Numbered from the stretch's first letter, positions 18,188 through 27,194 are shown. The stretch is 64,000 nt of DNA from Mycolicibacterium sp. CBMA 247 (GCF_009729095.1 NZ_VTGX01000001.1:1922001-1986000); one strand, 5' to 3'. Translations and numbers: made by a program. Notes: generated by a model not told the origin, from the sequence alone.

Positions 18188-20225
18188 ACTGACGCTCGGC
18201 AGCCAGGTGTGGTTCGACGGTGATGTGTGGACCGTCACTGAGTTCACGCCCGGTGGTGTCACGTTGTCGTCGGGGCAATCGATCCGCACCGCGACGGTAG
18301 CCGGTTTGGCGCAGCATGCCCAGCCGCTAACGGAGCCGTCATACACCCCGGCCGAGGACCGCGAATTGGTCCCCGTCGTGCTGAGCATGCTCGATGCCGC
18401 AGCGTTGGCGGAACTGGAACATCGCGCCGACGCCGTGCGATGGATTCTTGACCAGCCGTGTCCGCGCAAAGGTGATCGCGGCCGCGCGATTGAGCACAAG
18501 GCCGCCGAGCTATCCGTCTCGACCAAGACCTTGCGTCGCTGGATTCAGAACTATGTCGAGTCCGGCGTCGCTGGGCTTGCTGATTCGAAGCTGACCCGCA
18601 AGCGTGCACCACAGGTTGATCCCCGTTGGGATGCGACGCTCAGGCAAGTGCTGCGCAGCTTCACCAACGCCTCGACACCGACCCGCGGCGCGGTGATCGA
18701 TGCCACGCACCGAGCCGTCAAAGCCGAGTATGGCGACGCCGTAGCGCTACCGTCACGCTCAGCTGCTTACCGGAGAATCGACGCGAACTCCAAGGGTCTG
18801 TACACGTTCGGCAGCGCTAAAGCGCGCCGCTCGGCGGCCGGTCGTCCCGCAGGTCCCTACGGGCGGCTCCGCGCAACCCGGCCTGGCGAATACATCGTTT
18901 TGGACACCACGCCCCTGGACGTTTTCGCGATGGAACCGGTGACGTTGAGATGGGTTCCGGTTGAACTGACGGTGGCTATGGACATCTACACCCGCTGCGT
19001 TCTCGGGCTGCGGCTGATGCCGATATCAACCAAATCGCAGGACGTCGCGAACGTGCTCTTCCAGTGCGTCACTCAACAGTTCGGCGTAGGCGATAACGAC
19101 GAATTCGTGTGGCCGTTCCACGGTGTACCGAAGAACGTTCTTGTGGGTTTCGAAGACGTCAACGCGGTCGCTGATGGCGCGCCCGCTCAGAGTCCAGGGC
19201 TTGTTCCCGAGACCATCGTTGTCGACCACGGCCGCCAGTACCTCTCGGCCCATGTCATCGGGGTATGCGCCCGATTCGGTATCTCGGTCCAGCCAGCAAT
19301 CCCGAACAAGCCGACCGACAAGCCAACGATCGAGCGCTTCTTCCGGACATTGAGACAGTCTCTGTTGCAACACCTTCCGGCGTACAAAGGCCCCGACATT
19401 TACTCGCGCGGCAAGGACATCGAAGGCGAGGCGTTCTATTACGTCGGGGAACTCGAGCAGATCATCCGTGAGTGGGTCGGTTCGGCTTATCACCGCACCA
19501 AGCACCGCGGGTTGTGCGTGCCCGAGTTGGGCCCCGGCAACTTCTCTCCCGCCGAAATGTGGGAGATCGGTTTGGCTCGCTCTGGGGCTTTGACGCTGCC
19601 GGCGCGCCGCGACTTGACCTATGAGTTCCTCGACGTCGAGTGGCGCACTATCCAGCCCTACGGCGTGGAGATCAACGGACGCGTCTACGACGGCGAGGGA
19701 CTGAACGGTTTCCGCGGCTGCCGCTCTCCGTACGGCGGTAAGCACGCCGGTCGCTGGCCCTTCGGTATCGACAGTCACGACGTGCGGCTCATTCACTTCA
19801 GAAACCCCGATACCAACGAATGGCACCGACTGGACTGGGATCACGCGGCCGCCCTGCATGCACCGTTCTCACAAGACGCTGCCGACTACGCCAAGACCGT
19901 CAGCATCCGCGAAAATCGCCACATCGACCCCGCCCAAGCTGTGCACGACTTGCTGGAACAGTGGAGCCGCGACGCAGTCATCAGCCGGCGCGACCGCGCC
20001 CTCGCGAAACGCATTGCCGCCACACGTGCCGAGAATGCCCACGTGAGGGACGAGCGCACCTCCGATGATGACGAACGCATGGCCGCCTCGGTACCTGCGG
20101 TCATCGATCTTGTTGCCCGGCGCCACCAAACGACTGACAACGTCATCGACGATCTCGACGATGTCTTCGAGCGTTACTACGCGGAGAACCCAGACGAGGA
20201 GGCCTTCGAGGTGTTCAGCGAATGA
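18171..20225 (+). CDS. tnsB: TnsB-like DDE transposase
   Basis: This 684-residue transposase of the Mu/Tn7 TnsB type binds the element ends and performs strand transfer. Helix-turn-helix domains are expected at about 70-190. The rve integrase core carries the catalytic triad D245 (IVLDTTPLD), D352 (IVVDHGRQY) and E388 (KPTIERFF), followed by a Mu-type C-terminal beta barrel and a charged tail. TTG 18171 is preferred because GGGAG lies 6 nt before it. A TTG at 18150 is the alternative. The catalytic triad is intact. It overlaps tnsC by 4 bp. Confidence 0.9.
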   Translation: MTAAIELTLGSQVWFDGDVWTVTEFTPGGVTLSSGQSIRTATVAGLAQHAQPLTEPSYTPAEDRELVPVVLSMLDAAALAELEHRADAVRWILDQPCPRKGDRGRAIEHKAAELSVSTKTLRRWIQNYVESGVAGLADSKLTRKRAPQVDPRWDATLRQVLRSFTNASTPTRGAVIDATHRAVKAEYGDAVALPSRSAAYRRIDANSKGLYTFGSAKARRSAAGRPAGPYGRLRATRPGEYIVLDTTPLDVFAMEPVTLRWVPVELTVAMDIYTRCVLGLRLMPISTKSQDVANVLFQCVTQQFGVGDNDEFVWPFHGVPKNVLVGFEDVNAVADGAPAQSPGLVPETIVVDHGRQYLSAHVIGVCARFGISVQPAIPNKPTDKPTIERFFRTLRQSLLQHLPAYKGPDIYSRGKDIEGEAFYYVGELEQIIREWVGSAYHRTKHRGLCVPELGPGNFSPAEMWEIGLARSGALTLPARRDLTYEFLDVEWRTIQPYGVEINGRVYDGEGLNGFRGCRSPYGGKHAGRWPFGIDSHDVRLIHFRNPDTNEWHRLDWDHAAALHAPFSQDAADYAKTVSIRENRHIDPAQAVHDLLEQWSRDAVISRRDRALAKRIAATRAENAHVRDERTSDDDERMAASVPAVIDLVARRHQTTDNVIDDLDDVFERYYAENPDEEAFEVFSE

Positions 20226-21289
20226 CTAACTCTTGGGCGCGGTGGTTGGCATCCAACGACAGCGCGCGCTATCAGTTGTCGCGCAAACAGGGTTGGAATG
20301 CATTCGTAAGTTCTGGCCCGCGTGACGATTTCGAAGTCCTTACTCGCCAACAGATGGGTGCACTGCCAGCTGACCACTTAGAGGACTACAACGAAGCACG
20401 CATGGTGTGGAACGCGAACCTCCCGACCGTCAAGACAGCGCAGTTGGCCGCCGCGTATGGCGTTATCGATCAGGTCATGGCATCCGGTCGTCGCGACGGT
20501 GACCGGTTACGAGGCTCCGTTGTCATCGACGCCGAGCCTGGGCTGGGGAAGACCACGATTGCCACCCGCTACGCGCGGGACTTTCACCGGACGGTGTATC
20601 GACGAGATGGCCCGAAAACCCCTGACGGGCATCAGCGGCTACCGGTCGCCATCGTGCCGCTCAGCGCGGGCATCACCCTCAAAGGACTGAATCAGCAGAT
20701 CCTGCGCTTCTATGGCCACCCCGCCGTGGACCGAGCATCTACCTCGAAGCTGGGAGCCCTCGCGGTCGATTGCGTCACCAGCTGCCAGACCCGGCTGATC
20801 ATCATCGATGATCTGCACTTCATCGATTTTCGCCACCGCCACGGCACGGAGGTCTCCAACCATCTGAAGGGCCTGGCCAACGAAATGGCCGTTACGTTCA
20901 TATATGTCGGGGTGAAGCTGCAGGAGAAGCGTTTCTTCGACGAGGGACTTATCGGTGAGCAGGCCGTCTATGCCCAGACCAGTCGACGCACAACCCGCTG
21001 TGAAGTCGCACCGTTCGCGATCAAATCCGAGGCCGGTTTCCGCGGATGGGTCGGGTTGCTGCGCGCACTCGAAAGCCACATCAAACTCGTCGACGCGCAT
21101 CCCGGCATGCTGGTGGACCACGCTCAGGAATTGCATCGCCGCACCCAGGGCCGAATCGCCTCGCTCACCAATCTGATCGACCGGGTTTGTTACTTGGCCA
21201 TCGCTTCCGGCACCGAAACCATCAACAGTGAACTGATCGCGGCGACCACCATCGACAATGCAGCTCAAGTCAGCAGCGCAACCGCCTAA
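20222..21289 (+). CDS. tnsC: TnsC-like AAA+ ATPase (transposition regulator)
   Basis: This 355-residue AAA+ protein has Walker A EPGLGKTT (105-112) and Walker B LIIIDD (192-197), followed by LHFID and arginine-rich sensor regions. TnsC/TniB proteins couple the target selector to the TnsAB transposase through an ATP-dependent filament. Its position between the transposase and TniQ supports the role. The start codon overlaps the tnsB stop (ATGA) and its end overlaps tniQ by 32 bp, so the four genes form one tight operon. Confidence 0.88.
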   Translation: MTNSWARWLASNDSARYQLSRKQGWNAFVSSGPRDDFEVLTRQQMGALPADHLEDYNEARMVWNANLPTVKTAQLAAAYGVIDQVMASGRRDGDRLRGSVVIDAEPGLGKTTIATRYARDFHRTVYRRDGPKTPDGHQRLPVAIVPLSAGITLKGLNQQILRFYGHPAVDRASTSKLGALAVDCVTSCQTRLIIIDDLHFIDFRHRHGTEVSNHLKGLANEMAVTFIYVGVKLQEKRFFDEGLIGEQAVYAQTSRRTTRCEVAPFAIKSEAGFRGWVGLLRALESHIKLVDAHPGMLVDHAQELHRRTQGRIASLTNLIDRVCYLAIASGTETINSELIAATTIDNAAQVSSATA

Positions 21290-23033
21290 CGTTCCACCGC
21301 CGGATAGACCGCTGAGGTCTGTCCCCGCCGGTTACGACATCGACCGGTGGCCCATCGCAGTGACCATCGGCGACGACGAAACCGTCGAAAGCTGGCTCGC
21401 TCGTGCTGCCAGCCGCTACGCCCTCACGCCGCGCGAGCTCATCGCAGAGGCCGGCATCTACGACGACGTGCGACGTCCGGTTCAGCTGGTTCGCGCTGTG
21501 CGTGAGCACGCCGATCGACTTGCGCAATTGCTGGGCTGCGAAGACGCCGACGTCTGCACGGCCGAAACGGAGATGCTCCCCAACGCGGCGATTGTGGACT
21601 ACCTCCAGCGTTACCACTCAACATCGCGGCCTGTTCCGGCAGGCGCCGCGTTTTGTCCTCTGTGTTTGGCTCAGCCCGATCCGCAATGGAAACGGGAATG
21701 GGCCAGCATTTTTAGCATCGCTTGTACCGATCACGGCTGTTTGCTCGTACGCACCTGCCCACGGTGCGGCGACCTGCCGTTCTCGACAGCGTCCTGGCTG
21801 TCGCGTGAACCGGACGTCCCCGCATACGCATGCCCGAACCGGCCTCGCCGCAGCACCGGCCGCATGATCCAATCTCGTCGGTGTCAGTTCGATCTGCGGA
21901 CGGTCGAGCCGTTCGACATGGACGGCCAAGCCGTCGATGCTCACGTGCTGGCCAATGACCTATGGCGGCGGTACGTCCACGCCCCAATGGGATTGCTCCG
22001 CCTCGCGGGTGTCGAGGTCACATCGCTGATCGCCTTCGACGCGCTCTGCCAACTCCTCGACGAATCTATCCGGATCGTCAGCCTGTTTGAGCCGGCCTTC
22101 AGTCGCCCCGCGCTCGTCCAGGCACTCCGCAACGCCGCCCAAGTCCTAAATTCACCGTCAGCAGCCGAGGCCGCAGAACAGGCGGACGCCGTCGGACTTC
22201 TCAATCCTGCCGGACCGGTCACGCCGTTGGGTCCCGATCAAGTGCTGTTGCGGCGCAAGCGAAATCCTCTGCTCGCCGCGATACGCTTGGGTGCGGTCCG
22301 CCCGACGCTCAGCCCGGCGGCCCAGCTCACCTTCGATTGCGGCCATCCTCATCCTCGATATCCCTTGCGAGACAATGATGATGAGGTCGTCCTGCGACTA
22401 CCCGAGCACGAACCGGGCATCCCAGAAATGGACCGCGCCCGGATACCACAAGTTCTGTGGCCTGGCACCGTGTGGACCGCCGACAGCGCCACCACCCCTC
22501 TGGCCGCCGCCGCTCAAGCCATGGCTCTCACCAAGATTGGCGACACCCGATCCTGGTCGATCATCGCCCTCGATCTCGGTCTGCCCAAACAGATTGCCCT
22601 GCCGGTCACTCAGTACTGGCGACGGATCGTCCGCGCCGGTCTGTGGCCCGAGGCGCTTGCTGCTTTGACCCACGTGAAGGAGCAACTGCGCGACCATCGC
22701 CCGCCGATCGACTACCAACAACGGCGCATCATTGCCGACGACCCAACGCGACTACGGAATGCGCTCAACGAGGCCGGCGCCGACGGCAAGGATTGGATTG
22801 ACGAGCAGTCCCAGCACCTACTGCGGCGGTTCTGGGAGCTGTTCACCGGCGGCGACATCCGTTACGCGGCCGGACAATTGAGTCTGTCTGCCACCGAACT
22901 CGACAACTGGCCAACCAAACGCGTCTTCATCGACAACAAATACGGCGGCCTCTTCGTCAACGCGTACGACTGGATGACCACCTGCTCACCCAGTTTGCGG
23001 CCGTGCGGCCCCTTGACCTGGCAGCCACCTTGA
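21258..23033 (+). CDS. tniQ: TniQ/TnsD-like target selector (possibly frameshifted C-terminus)
   Basis: This 591-residue protein starts with the TniQ signature (ETVESWLARAASRYAL, residues 41-56). It then has a zinc-binding knuckle: C133-P-L-C136, the H159-x-C161 region, and C167-P-R-C170-G. In Tn7-like elements TniQ/TnsD chooses the insertion site and recruits TnsC. The last 20 residues (after NAYDW, about 22975) look unnatural. A neighbouring frame instead encodes DDHLLTQFAAVRPLDLAATL, after which the original frame continues convincingly beyond the stop. Two compensating indels may therefore have shortened the protein. The N-terminal three-quarters look functional. Confidence 0.8.
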   Translation: MQLKSAAQPPNVPPPDRPLRSVPAGYDIDRWPIAVTIGDDETVESWLARAASRYALTPRELIAEAGIYDDVRRPVQLVRAVREHADRLAQLLGCEDADVCTAETEMLPNAAIVDYLQRYHSTSRPVPAGAAFCPLCLAQPDPQWKREWASIFSIACTDHGCLLVRTCPRCGDLPFSTASWLSREPDVPAYACPNRPRRSTGRMIQSRRCQFDLRTVEPFDMDGQAVDAHVLANDLWRRYVHAPMGLLRLAGVEVTSLIAFDALCQLLDESIRIVSLFEPAFSRPALVQALRNAAQVLNSPSAAEAAEQADAVGLLNPAGPVTPLGPDQVLLRRKRNPLLAAIRLGAVRPTLSPAAQLTFDCGHPHPRYPLRDNDDEVVLRLPEHEPGIPEMDRARIPQVLWPGTVWTADSATTPLAAAAQAMALTKIGDTRSWSIIALDLGLPKQIALPVTQYWRRIVRAGLWPEALAALTHVKEQLRDHRPPIDYQQRRIIADDPTRLRNALNEAGADGKDWIDEQSQHLLRRFWELFTGGDIRYAAGQLSLSATELDNWPTKRVFIDNKYGGLFVNAYDWMTTCSPSLRPCGPLTWQPP

Positions 23034-23432
23034 ACACCCCGCGCCGCATACAGGCCGGAGCCCCAACAGGACCTTGTCTGGCACCCGACCAGCTATCACC
23101 GTGCCGATCTAAAGGATCTGGCGACGTTGGTCCAGCTCAAACTCGCACCGCTGGATTCTGGTCACGAGACGACAGCACAGCTACATAACGCGGTCGAAGC
23201 CGAGATCCGCACGTGGGCCGCCGCCAAACCGATCCTCAATGCACGGCGACTGATGAACGATCGCACCCGCGGTATCAGGATGGGCGACGTTGTCCACCTG
23301 CACCGCCGCCTCGTCGGCCCCTACGAACCATTCTTTGCCGACCCTTCACGGGAATCACGCATCGAGACTCGCGTGATCCATGCCCTCGGCGACGACCGTG
23401 GTCGATGGAACTCAATTCTGTCCACCGACTGA
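23034..23432 (+). pseudogene. Probable separated C-terminal part of tniQ
   Basis: The same frame as tniQ stays open after its TGA for 132 codons and reads like protein (PQQDLVWHPTSYHRADLKDL, LHNAVEAEIRTWAAAKPILN, MGDVVHLHRRLVGPYEPFF). There is no good start: the TTG at 23127 lacks a ribosome-binding site. Together with the alternative-frame segment at about 22976-23040 it suggests that the ancestral TniQ was roughly 720 residues. It could instead be a separate small gene started at 23127 (101 residues). Confidence 0.5.
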
Positions 23433-23541
23433 CCCACCCATCATTGCAGTCTGGGCGGCGCTTGTTCGCCTCTCATGATGTCAATCTTGCTTGGCGTCCA
23501 TCGCCGTTCGCGAAAGCCGACGTAAACCAGCGATTGTCGTG

Positions 23542-23844
23542 TCATTCGTCTCGTTTGTCGAACTGCGCACGGATCGCCTCGGCGGCTTCGGGATTGTCTG
23601 CAGCGAGTTGTTGTAGGTAGGCGACGACATCACCGACCGTGCGAAGACTGGCAAGGTCTTCGTCGGGGATTTTCACGCCGTACTTGTCTTCGGTCTGGAC
23701 CGCAATTTCCACCATCGACAGTGAGTCGATGTCGAGGTCGTCCACGAAGGACTTTTCGATGGTGACTTCAGGGGGCTCGATCCCTGTGACTTCCTCGATG
23801 ATTTCGGCGATGCCGGCGATGAGTTCTTCTTGGGTGATGGCCAT
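23542..23844 (-). CDS. AcpM-like acyl carrier protein
   Basis: This 100-residue acyl carrier protein has the 4'-phosphopantetheine attachment Ser in DIDSLSMVEI (S41). Much of the sequence (EEVTGIEP, KSFVDDLDIDSLS, EDKYGVKIPDEDLA, LRTVGDVVAYLQ) closely resembles mycobacterial AcpM of the FAS-II mycolate system, but it lacks AcpM's long C-terminal extension. ATG 23844 follows AAAGGA. It is downstream of the FAD oxidoreductase on the same strand (28 bp) and far from fas-II genes, so it is a second ACP dedicated to this unit. A substrate-carrying role for the oxidoreductase is inferred. Confidence 0.92.
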   Translation of the reverse strand: MAITQEELIAGIAEIIEEVTGIEPPEVTIEKSFVDDLDIDSLSMVEIAVQTEDKYGVKIPDEDLASLRTVGDVVAYLQQLAADNPEAAEAIRAQFDKRDE

Positions 23845-23872
23845 GAGCGTCCTTTCGATCATGTTGGCATTG

Positions 23873-25246
23873 TTAGTGATTGATGCTTCGAGTGTCTCGG
23901 TGCATGGTCAGGCCCTGCCTGATGTGGTGCGCCGCGACGCGAGCGAGGAAGCCTGGTTCGACGAGGCGTTTCGGTGGATCAACGAAGTTGGCGACGCGCA
24001 TGAGCTGTTCGGTCACGATCATGTCGTCGGCCGCTGATTCGAGGATCTTGCGGCGAGCCCAACCGAGCGTGCGCTGGGCGACCGTAGCGGGGGCTTTGTC
24101 GGCGCCGTTGGAAGGCGGGTGTGCGTTGGAGGCCCACGTCGGTTTGATGATGGCGGTGAGTGCCGCGTAGAACGCTTGCGGGTCAATGGGATTAGCGTGA
24201 CGGAGTTGGGTACGCAGGGTCATGGCGTGCAGGGTGGCCATCGTCATGCCTTGACCGTTGATGGGATCGAGGCTGCACAGAGCGTCGCCGAGGACCAGGA
24301 GGCCTTTGGGGTAGCGGGTCATCTGGTCGTAGCGCCGCCACACACCTCCGGGATAGCGATAGGTCAACACTTCGGTTAGAGGCTGCGCGTGGTCCAGAGC
24401 CGGCTGGATGTGTGGGGGAATGAAGTCCTGCGCCAGGGTGAGCATGTCGGCGAAATCTCTTGGCGTATGGGCGAGGTCGGCGGTCCGGCCAGCGATCGTC
24501 AACGTCCAGGTGCTGTTCTCGCAGGCCACCAGGCCGCCGCGTTGGGCTTTCCCTTCGGGGAGGACGAGGATCAACCGTTCGGGAAAACTGTCCTGTTCGG
24601 CGATGGCGACTTGCTGGCTGTGGTAAATCCCGTCAGCGGTGAATGTCTTCTCCGGGGGTCGGGGGTAGCCCAGTTGTTCCAGCAGCAATGGTGTGCGGGT
24701 GGCACGGCCGGTGGCATCGACGATCAGATCGGCGCGTAGAGTCTCGGAGCTTCCCGAGTCGCGGGCGGTGACTCTCACGCCTGTGATCCAACCCGGCTGT
24801 CTGGCGATGAGTTCGCCGACGTCACGGCCATCCAGGAACGTTACGTTGGGTAACGCCGAAACCCGCTGGCGCAAGTGAAACTCCAGGAACGGCCGGCTTA
24901 CCAAGTACGTGACGAGTGCCGCCGGGTCCGCGGCCGGTGCCGTGCGGTTGAAGGTGTAAGGGCCCATTCGGCTGTAGATCCGGTGCATGTCAGCGTCATC
25001 GAGGACCAGTGCACCCGCGTCGGCGAGGTCGGCAAGAAACCCGGGTAGTAGCTCCTCCATGATCTGCGAGCCGCGGCTGAGGAGGCTGTGTAGATGGCGG
25101 CCCTGCGGCACTCCGCGTCGGCTGATCGGTGTGTCAGGCAGGCGGTCTCGCTCCACGACCGTCACCGATCCGTACTGCTCGGCGAGCACCGTCGCGGCAA
25201 TCAGGCCGGCGATGCCTGCGCCGAGGACAACAGCGTGATCGTTCAT
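23873..25246 (-). CDS. FAD-dependent monooxygenase/oxidoreductase
   Basis: This 457-residue flavoprotein has an N-terminal dinucleotide-binding loop (VLGAGIAGLIAATVLAE). An arginine-rich segment (RGVPQGRHLHSLLSRG) is typical of the halogenase/monooxygenase-like group, and a second FAD motif (VLGDALCSLDPINGQGM) lies near residue 345. It probably oxidises a lipid or polyketide-type substrate, possibly ACP-bound given the adjacent acyl carrier gene. Substrate unknown. It is divergent from the TetR gene, with two palindromic operator candidates in the 74-bp gap, so TetR control is likely. Confidence 0.8.
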   Translation of the reverse strand: MNDHAVVLGAGIAGLIAATVLAEQYGSVTVVERDRLPDTPISRRGVPQGRHLHSLLSRGSQIMEELLPGFLADLADAGALVLDDADMHRIYSRMGPYTFNRTAPAADPAALVTYLVSRPFLEFHLRQRVSALPNVTFLDGRDVGELIARQPGWITGVRVTARDSGSSETLRADLIVDATGRATRTPLLLEQLGYPRPPEKTFTADGIYHSQQVAIAEQDSFPERLILVLPEGKAQRGGLVACENSTWTLTIAGRTADLAHTPRDFADMLTLAQDFIPPHIQPALDHAQPLTEVLTYRYPGGVWRRYDQMTRYPKGLLVLGDALCSLDPINGQGMTMATLHAMTLRTQLRHANPIDPQAFYAALTAIIKPTWASNAHPPSNGADKAPATVAQRTLGWARRKILESAADDMIVTEQLMRVANFVDPPKRLVEPGFLARVAAHHIRQGLTMHRDTRSINH

Positions 25247-25271
25247 TTGGGACCACCTCGCATCACAGATT

Positions 25272-25284
25272 CGACGTATCGTCG
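25272..25284. promoter_or_regulatory. Palindromic operator candidate CGACG-TAT-CGTCG
   Basis: Perfect 5-bp dyad around TAT in the divergent promoter between the FAD oxidoreductase and the TetR gene. A TTGACA -35-like box follows at 25285. It is probably a TetR binding site. Confidence 0.45.
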
Positions 25285-25307
25285 TTGACAGACTCTAAGT
25301 CGGTATA

Positions 25308-25320
25308 CGACCATTGGTCG
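25308..25320. promoter_or_regulatory. Palindromic operator candidate CGACC-ATT-GGTCG
   Basis: Perfect 5-bp dyad ending directly at the TetR start codon, with a further overlapping dyad GTCG-GTATA-CGAC at 25299-25311. Its centre is 36 bp from the first palindrome. Binding here would block both divergent promoters. Confidence 0.5.
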
Positions 25321-25950
25321 ATGAGTATCATCGGGATGGTGAGCGACGTCAAGGTCAGTCGGCGTGAAAGATATGCCGCGCAAACGTGTGAAGCCGTGCT
25401 CGGATCAGCCAAGACGTTGTTCGTCTCGAAAGGTTTCGACGCGACCTCCGTCGATGAGATCGCCGACCTCGCGCAAGCAAGCAAAGGTGCGGTCTACCAC
25501 CATTTCCGCGACAAACAGGCCATCTTCGCCGAGCTGTTTCGCGCCAGCCAGGAAGCGGTCACCGCCAAGGTCATTGAGGCGATGCCTACAGGGGCTGAAG
25601 AGCCGTGGGAAAAGGTACAGACCGCGATCCGGTTGTTTCTCCACGGCTATGTCGCTGACGACGATGCCCGTGCACTCCTTCGGCAGGTGGTCAGCGTCTT
25701 GGGTTGGGACCGCGTGCGCGAGCTCAACGAGCAGCAGACGCTGCCCTTCTTGCGCGCAACCCTGGAGAGCTTCGTGGCCAACGGCCACGCCCGCCCGGTC
25801 CCGATCGAGGCCACCGTCGAACTCTTTTTCAGCATGTTCTACAACGCAGTTTTGTTCATTACCGACGCCGAAAACCCTGACACCGCCTCAAACGAGGTCG
25901 AAACGGTCATCCTGTGTGCGCTTGAGGGGCTCAAGCCCTCACCGCAGTAA
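25321..25950 (+). CDS. TetR-family transcriptional regulator
   Basis: This 209-residue one-component repressor has an N-terminal helix-turn-helix (TSVDEIADLAQASKGAVYHHFRDKQAIFAELF, about 45-77) and a helical ligand-binding C-terminal domain. It is divergent from the FAD oxidoreductase/ACP pair and separated by 74 bp holding two palindromes, so it most likely represses that pair and itself. ATG 25321 is the first start; ATG 25336 or GTG 25339 would remove five or six residues. Ligand unknown. Confidence 0.9.
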   Translation: MSIIGMVSDVKVSRRERYAAQTCEAVLGSAKTLFVSKGFDATSVDEIADLAQASKGAVYHHFRDKQAIFAELFRASQEAVTAKVIEAMPTGAEEPWEKVQTAIRLFLHGYVADDDARALLRQVVSVLGWDRVRELNEQQTLPFLRATLESFVANGHARPVPIEATVELFFSMFYNAVLFITDAENPDTASNEVETVILCALEGLKPSPQ

Positions 25951-26046
25951 TGTCGCTGTAGATCTGCTGCCGCATGTCACGCAGAGTTTGTAAAACCGCG
26001 GGCAGGGATGCCCGGACCGGATATGTTTCATCCCTAAACCCGTTGG

Positions 26047-26658
26047 TTATCTGGTTCTCGGCCAGTCAGCGGGCGGCGCTTGATAACCGACGGGCAGTTG
26101 ATCGACCCAAGCGATGAATGCGGCGATCATCTCCGGTGTATAGCTCCGGTACGTGTGATCACGTCCCGGTTCCCCTAGATTGATCCCATCCCAATCTGCG
26201 AACTCGCGCGGCAGTTGGGGCCCATCACCACCCCAATACGTGAATCGCGAAGAAACGAGAACGGCATCTGCGCCGGTATCGCGACTTACGTGGGCTTCGT
26301 TGGCTTGTCCAGACTCCAGGCTGTGCCGGCAATCCGACTGGAGCCATTGACCGTCGTCGGCGCGTCGATAGACGTTGTCTCCGTATCGGTACTTCAAACT
26401 TCCGCGTCTATCAGCCTTTTTGCGCTGGAACCGGGCATCGTTCCAGTATTCGTCGAAGGTGAACTTCTCCTCCACCTCCATGGCAAAGACCAACCGCCCG
26501 GTCGTCCCTTGCGCCTTAGAACCAACACCTACGACCCAGTCGCCGCGCTCCGCCTTACTTCGGACCCGTGGCTTGCACGTCGCTAGGGTGCAGACTCCGT
26601 GGAAAGGGTTGGGAGCGAATCCGATGTCGTAGACAACCTTGTAGCTGAAGAGCCGCAC
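26047..26658 (-). CDS. Nmad2-like nucleotide-modification-associated protein
   Basis: This 203-residue protein opens with LFSYKVVYDIGFAPNPFHGV and CTLATCKP, followed by GDWVVGVGSK. That pattern is recalled for the Nucleotide modification associated domain 2 family, which is linked to hypermodified-DNA or nucleotide-signalling loci in phages and bacteria. Conserved Cys residues (CTLATCKP) and the WDGINLGEPGRDHTYRS tail suggest a ligand-binding fold. Its start is 7 bp after the stop of the TIR-like gene, so the two form one transcript. Biochemical activity is unknown; the family assignment rests on the N-terminal motif. Confidence 0.6.
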   Translation of the reverse strand: MRLFSYKVVYDIGFAPNPFHGVCTLATCKPRVRSKAERGDWVVGVGSKAQGTTGRLVFAMEVEEKFTFDEYWNDARFQRKKADRRGSLKYRYGDNVYRRADDGQWLQSDCRHSLESGQANEAHVSRDTGADAVLVSSRFTYWGGDGPQLPREFADWDGINLGEPGRDHTYRSYTPEMIAAFIAWVDQLPVGYQAPPADWPRTR

Positions 26659-26664
26659 CTGCGG

Positions 26665-27132
26665 TCAACACCCGATCCGACTGAGCGGCTGCGGTAGACG
26701 CGGGGTACCAGTCGACTCCTCCCAAACTCGCTCCCCGTTGAGCGCGTCCACGATCTTGTTTGCATCCCAGGACACCATTGAGTCAGCATGCTGTTCCAGC
26801 GATTCGGGGACCTCGCACCCCTGCGAATTGGGAGCCCACACTCCAATGATGTCCTTGCCCTGCTTCTCCGCATAGTCGATTTCCCAATCGACCCATGGAT
26901 GGTTCTTCGTATCCGGCGTGACGATGACGATGACCTTGCCCGCCCACCTGATGTTGGGGGCCAAAACCTCGCTCTTGATGTAGGACTCGCTGGTCGCGTT
27001 GTTCGGGTTATCACTGGTGATCGACGAGTCCCGGATTACGACATTTCGGCCCTCCAGAAGTGTCTTTAGTTCAGCAACCAGCGCGTCGTCTTCGTGCCGG
27101 TGGCTGATGAACACGTTGTGCATGTCCGACAT
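26665..27132 (-). CDS. TIR-like (DUF1863/ThsB-type) domain protein
   Basis: This 155-residue single-domain protein starts with beta-strand A of a TIR-like fold (NVFISHRHEDDALVAELKTLL). A later strand-helix has VIVIVTPDTKNHPWVDWEID, where the WE pair matches the usual catalytic Glu position, and then KDIIGVWAP. ThsB-type TIR proteins in Thoeris defence make NAD-derived cyclic signals after phage infection. It is encoded with the Nmad2-like gene and is divergent from the second TIR gene (62-bp shared promoter region). NADase or cyclase activity is inferred only from family and residue placement. Confidence 0.7.
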   Translation of the reverse strand: MSDMHNVFISHRHEDDALVAELKTLLEGRNVVIRDSSITSDNPNNATSESYIKSEVLAPNIRWAGKVIVIVTPDTKNHPWVDWEIDYAEKQGKDIIGVWAPNSQGCEVPESLEQHADSMVSWDANKIVDALNGERVWEESTGTPRLPQPLSRIGC

Positions 27133-27194
27133 GTGTCCCGTCCTCCTTGATCACCTCTAGCCATGGTACGAACAGGGGGTGACAAGTAGCCCAG

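Noticed and set aside
23700..23720. CCATCGACA inside the acyl carrier gene as a partner of TGTCGATGG at 17288 (possible transposon end)
   Set aside because: It lies in the conserved phosphopantetheine-site coding sequence, is only nine bases long, and would cut the acp gene; taken as coincidence.
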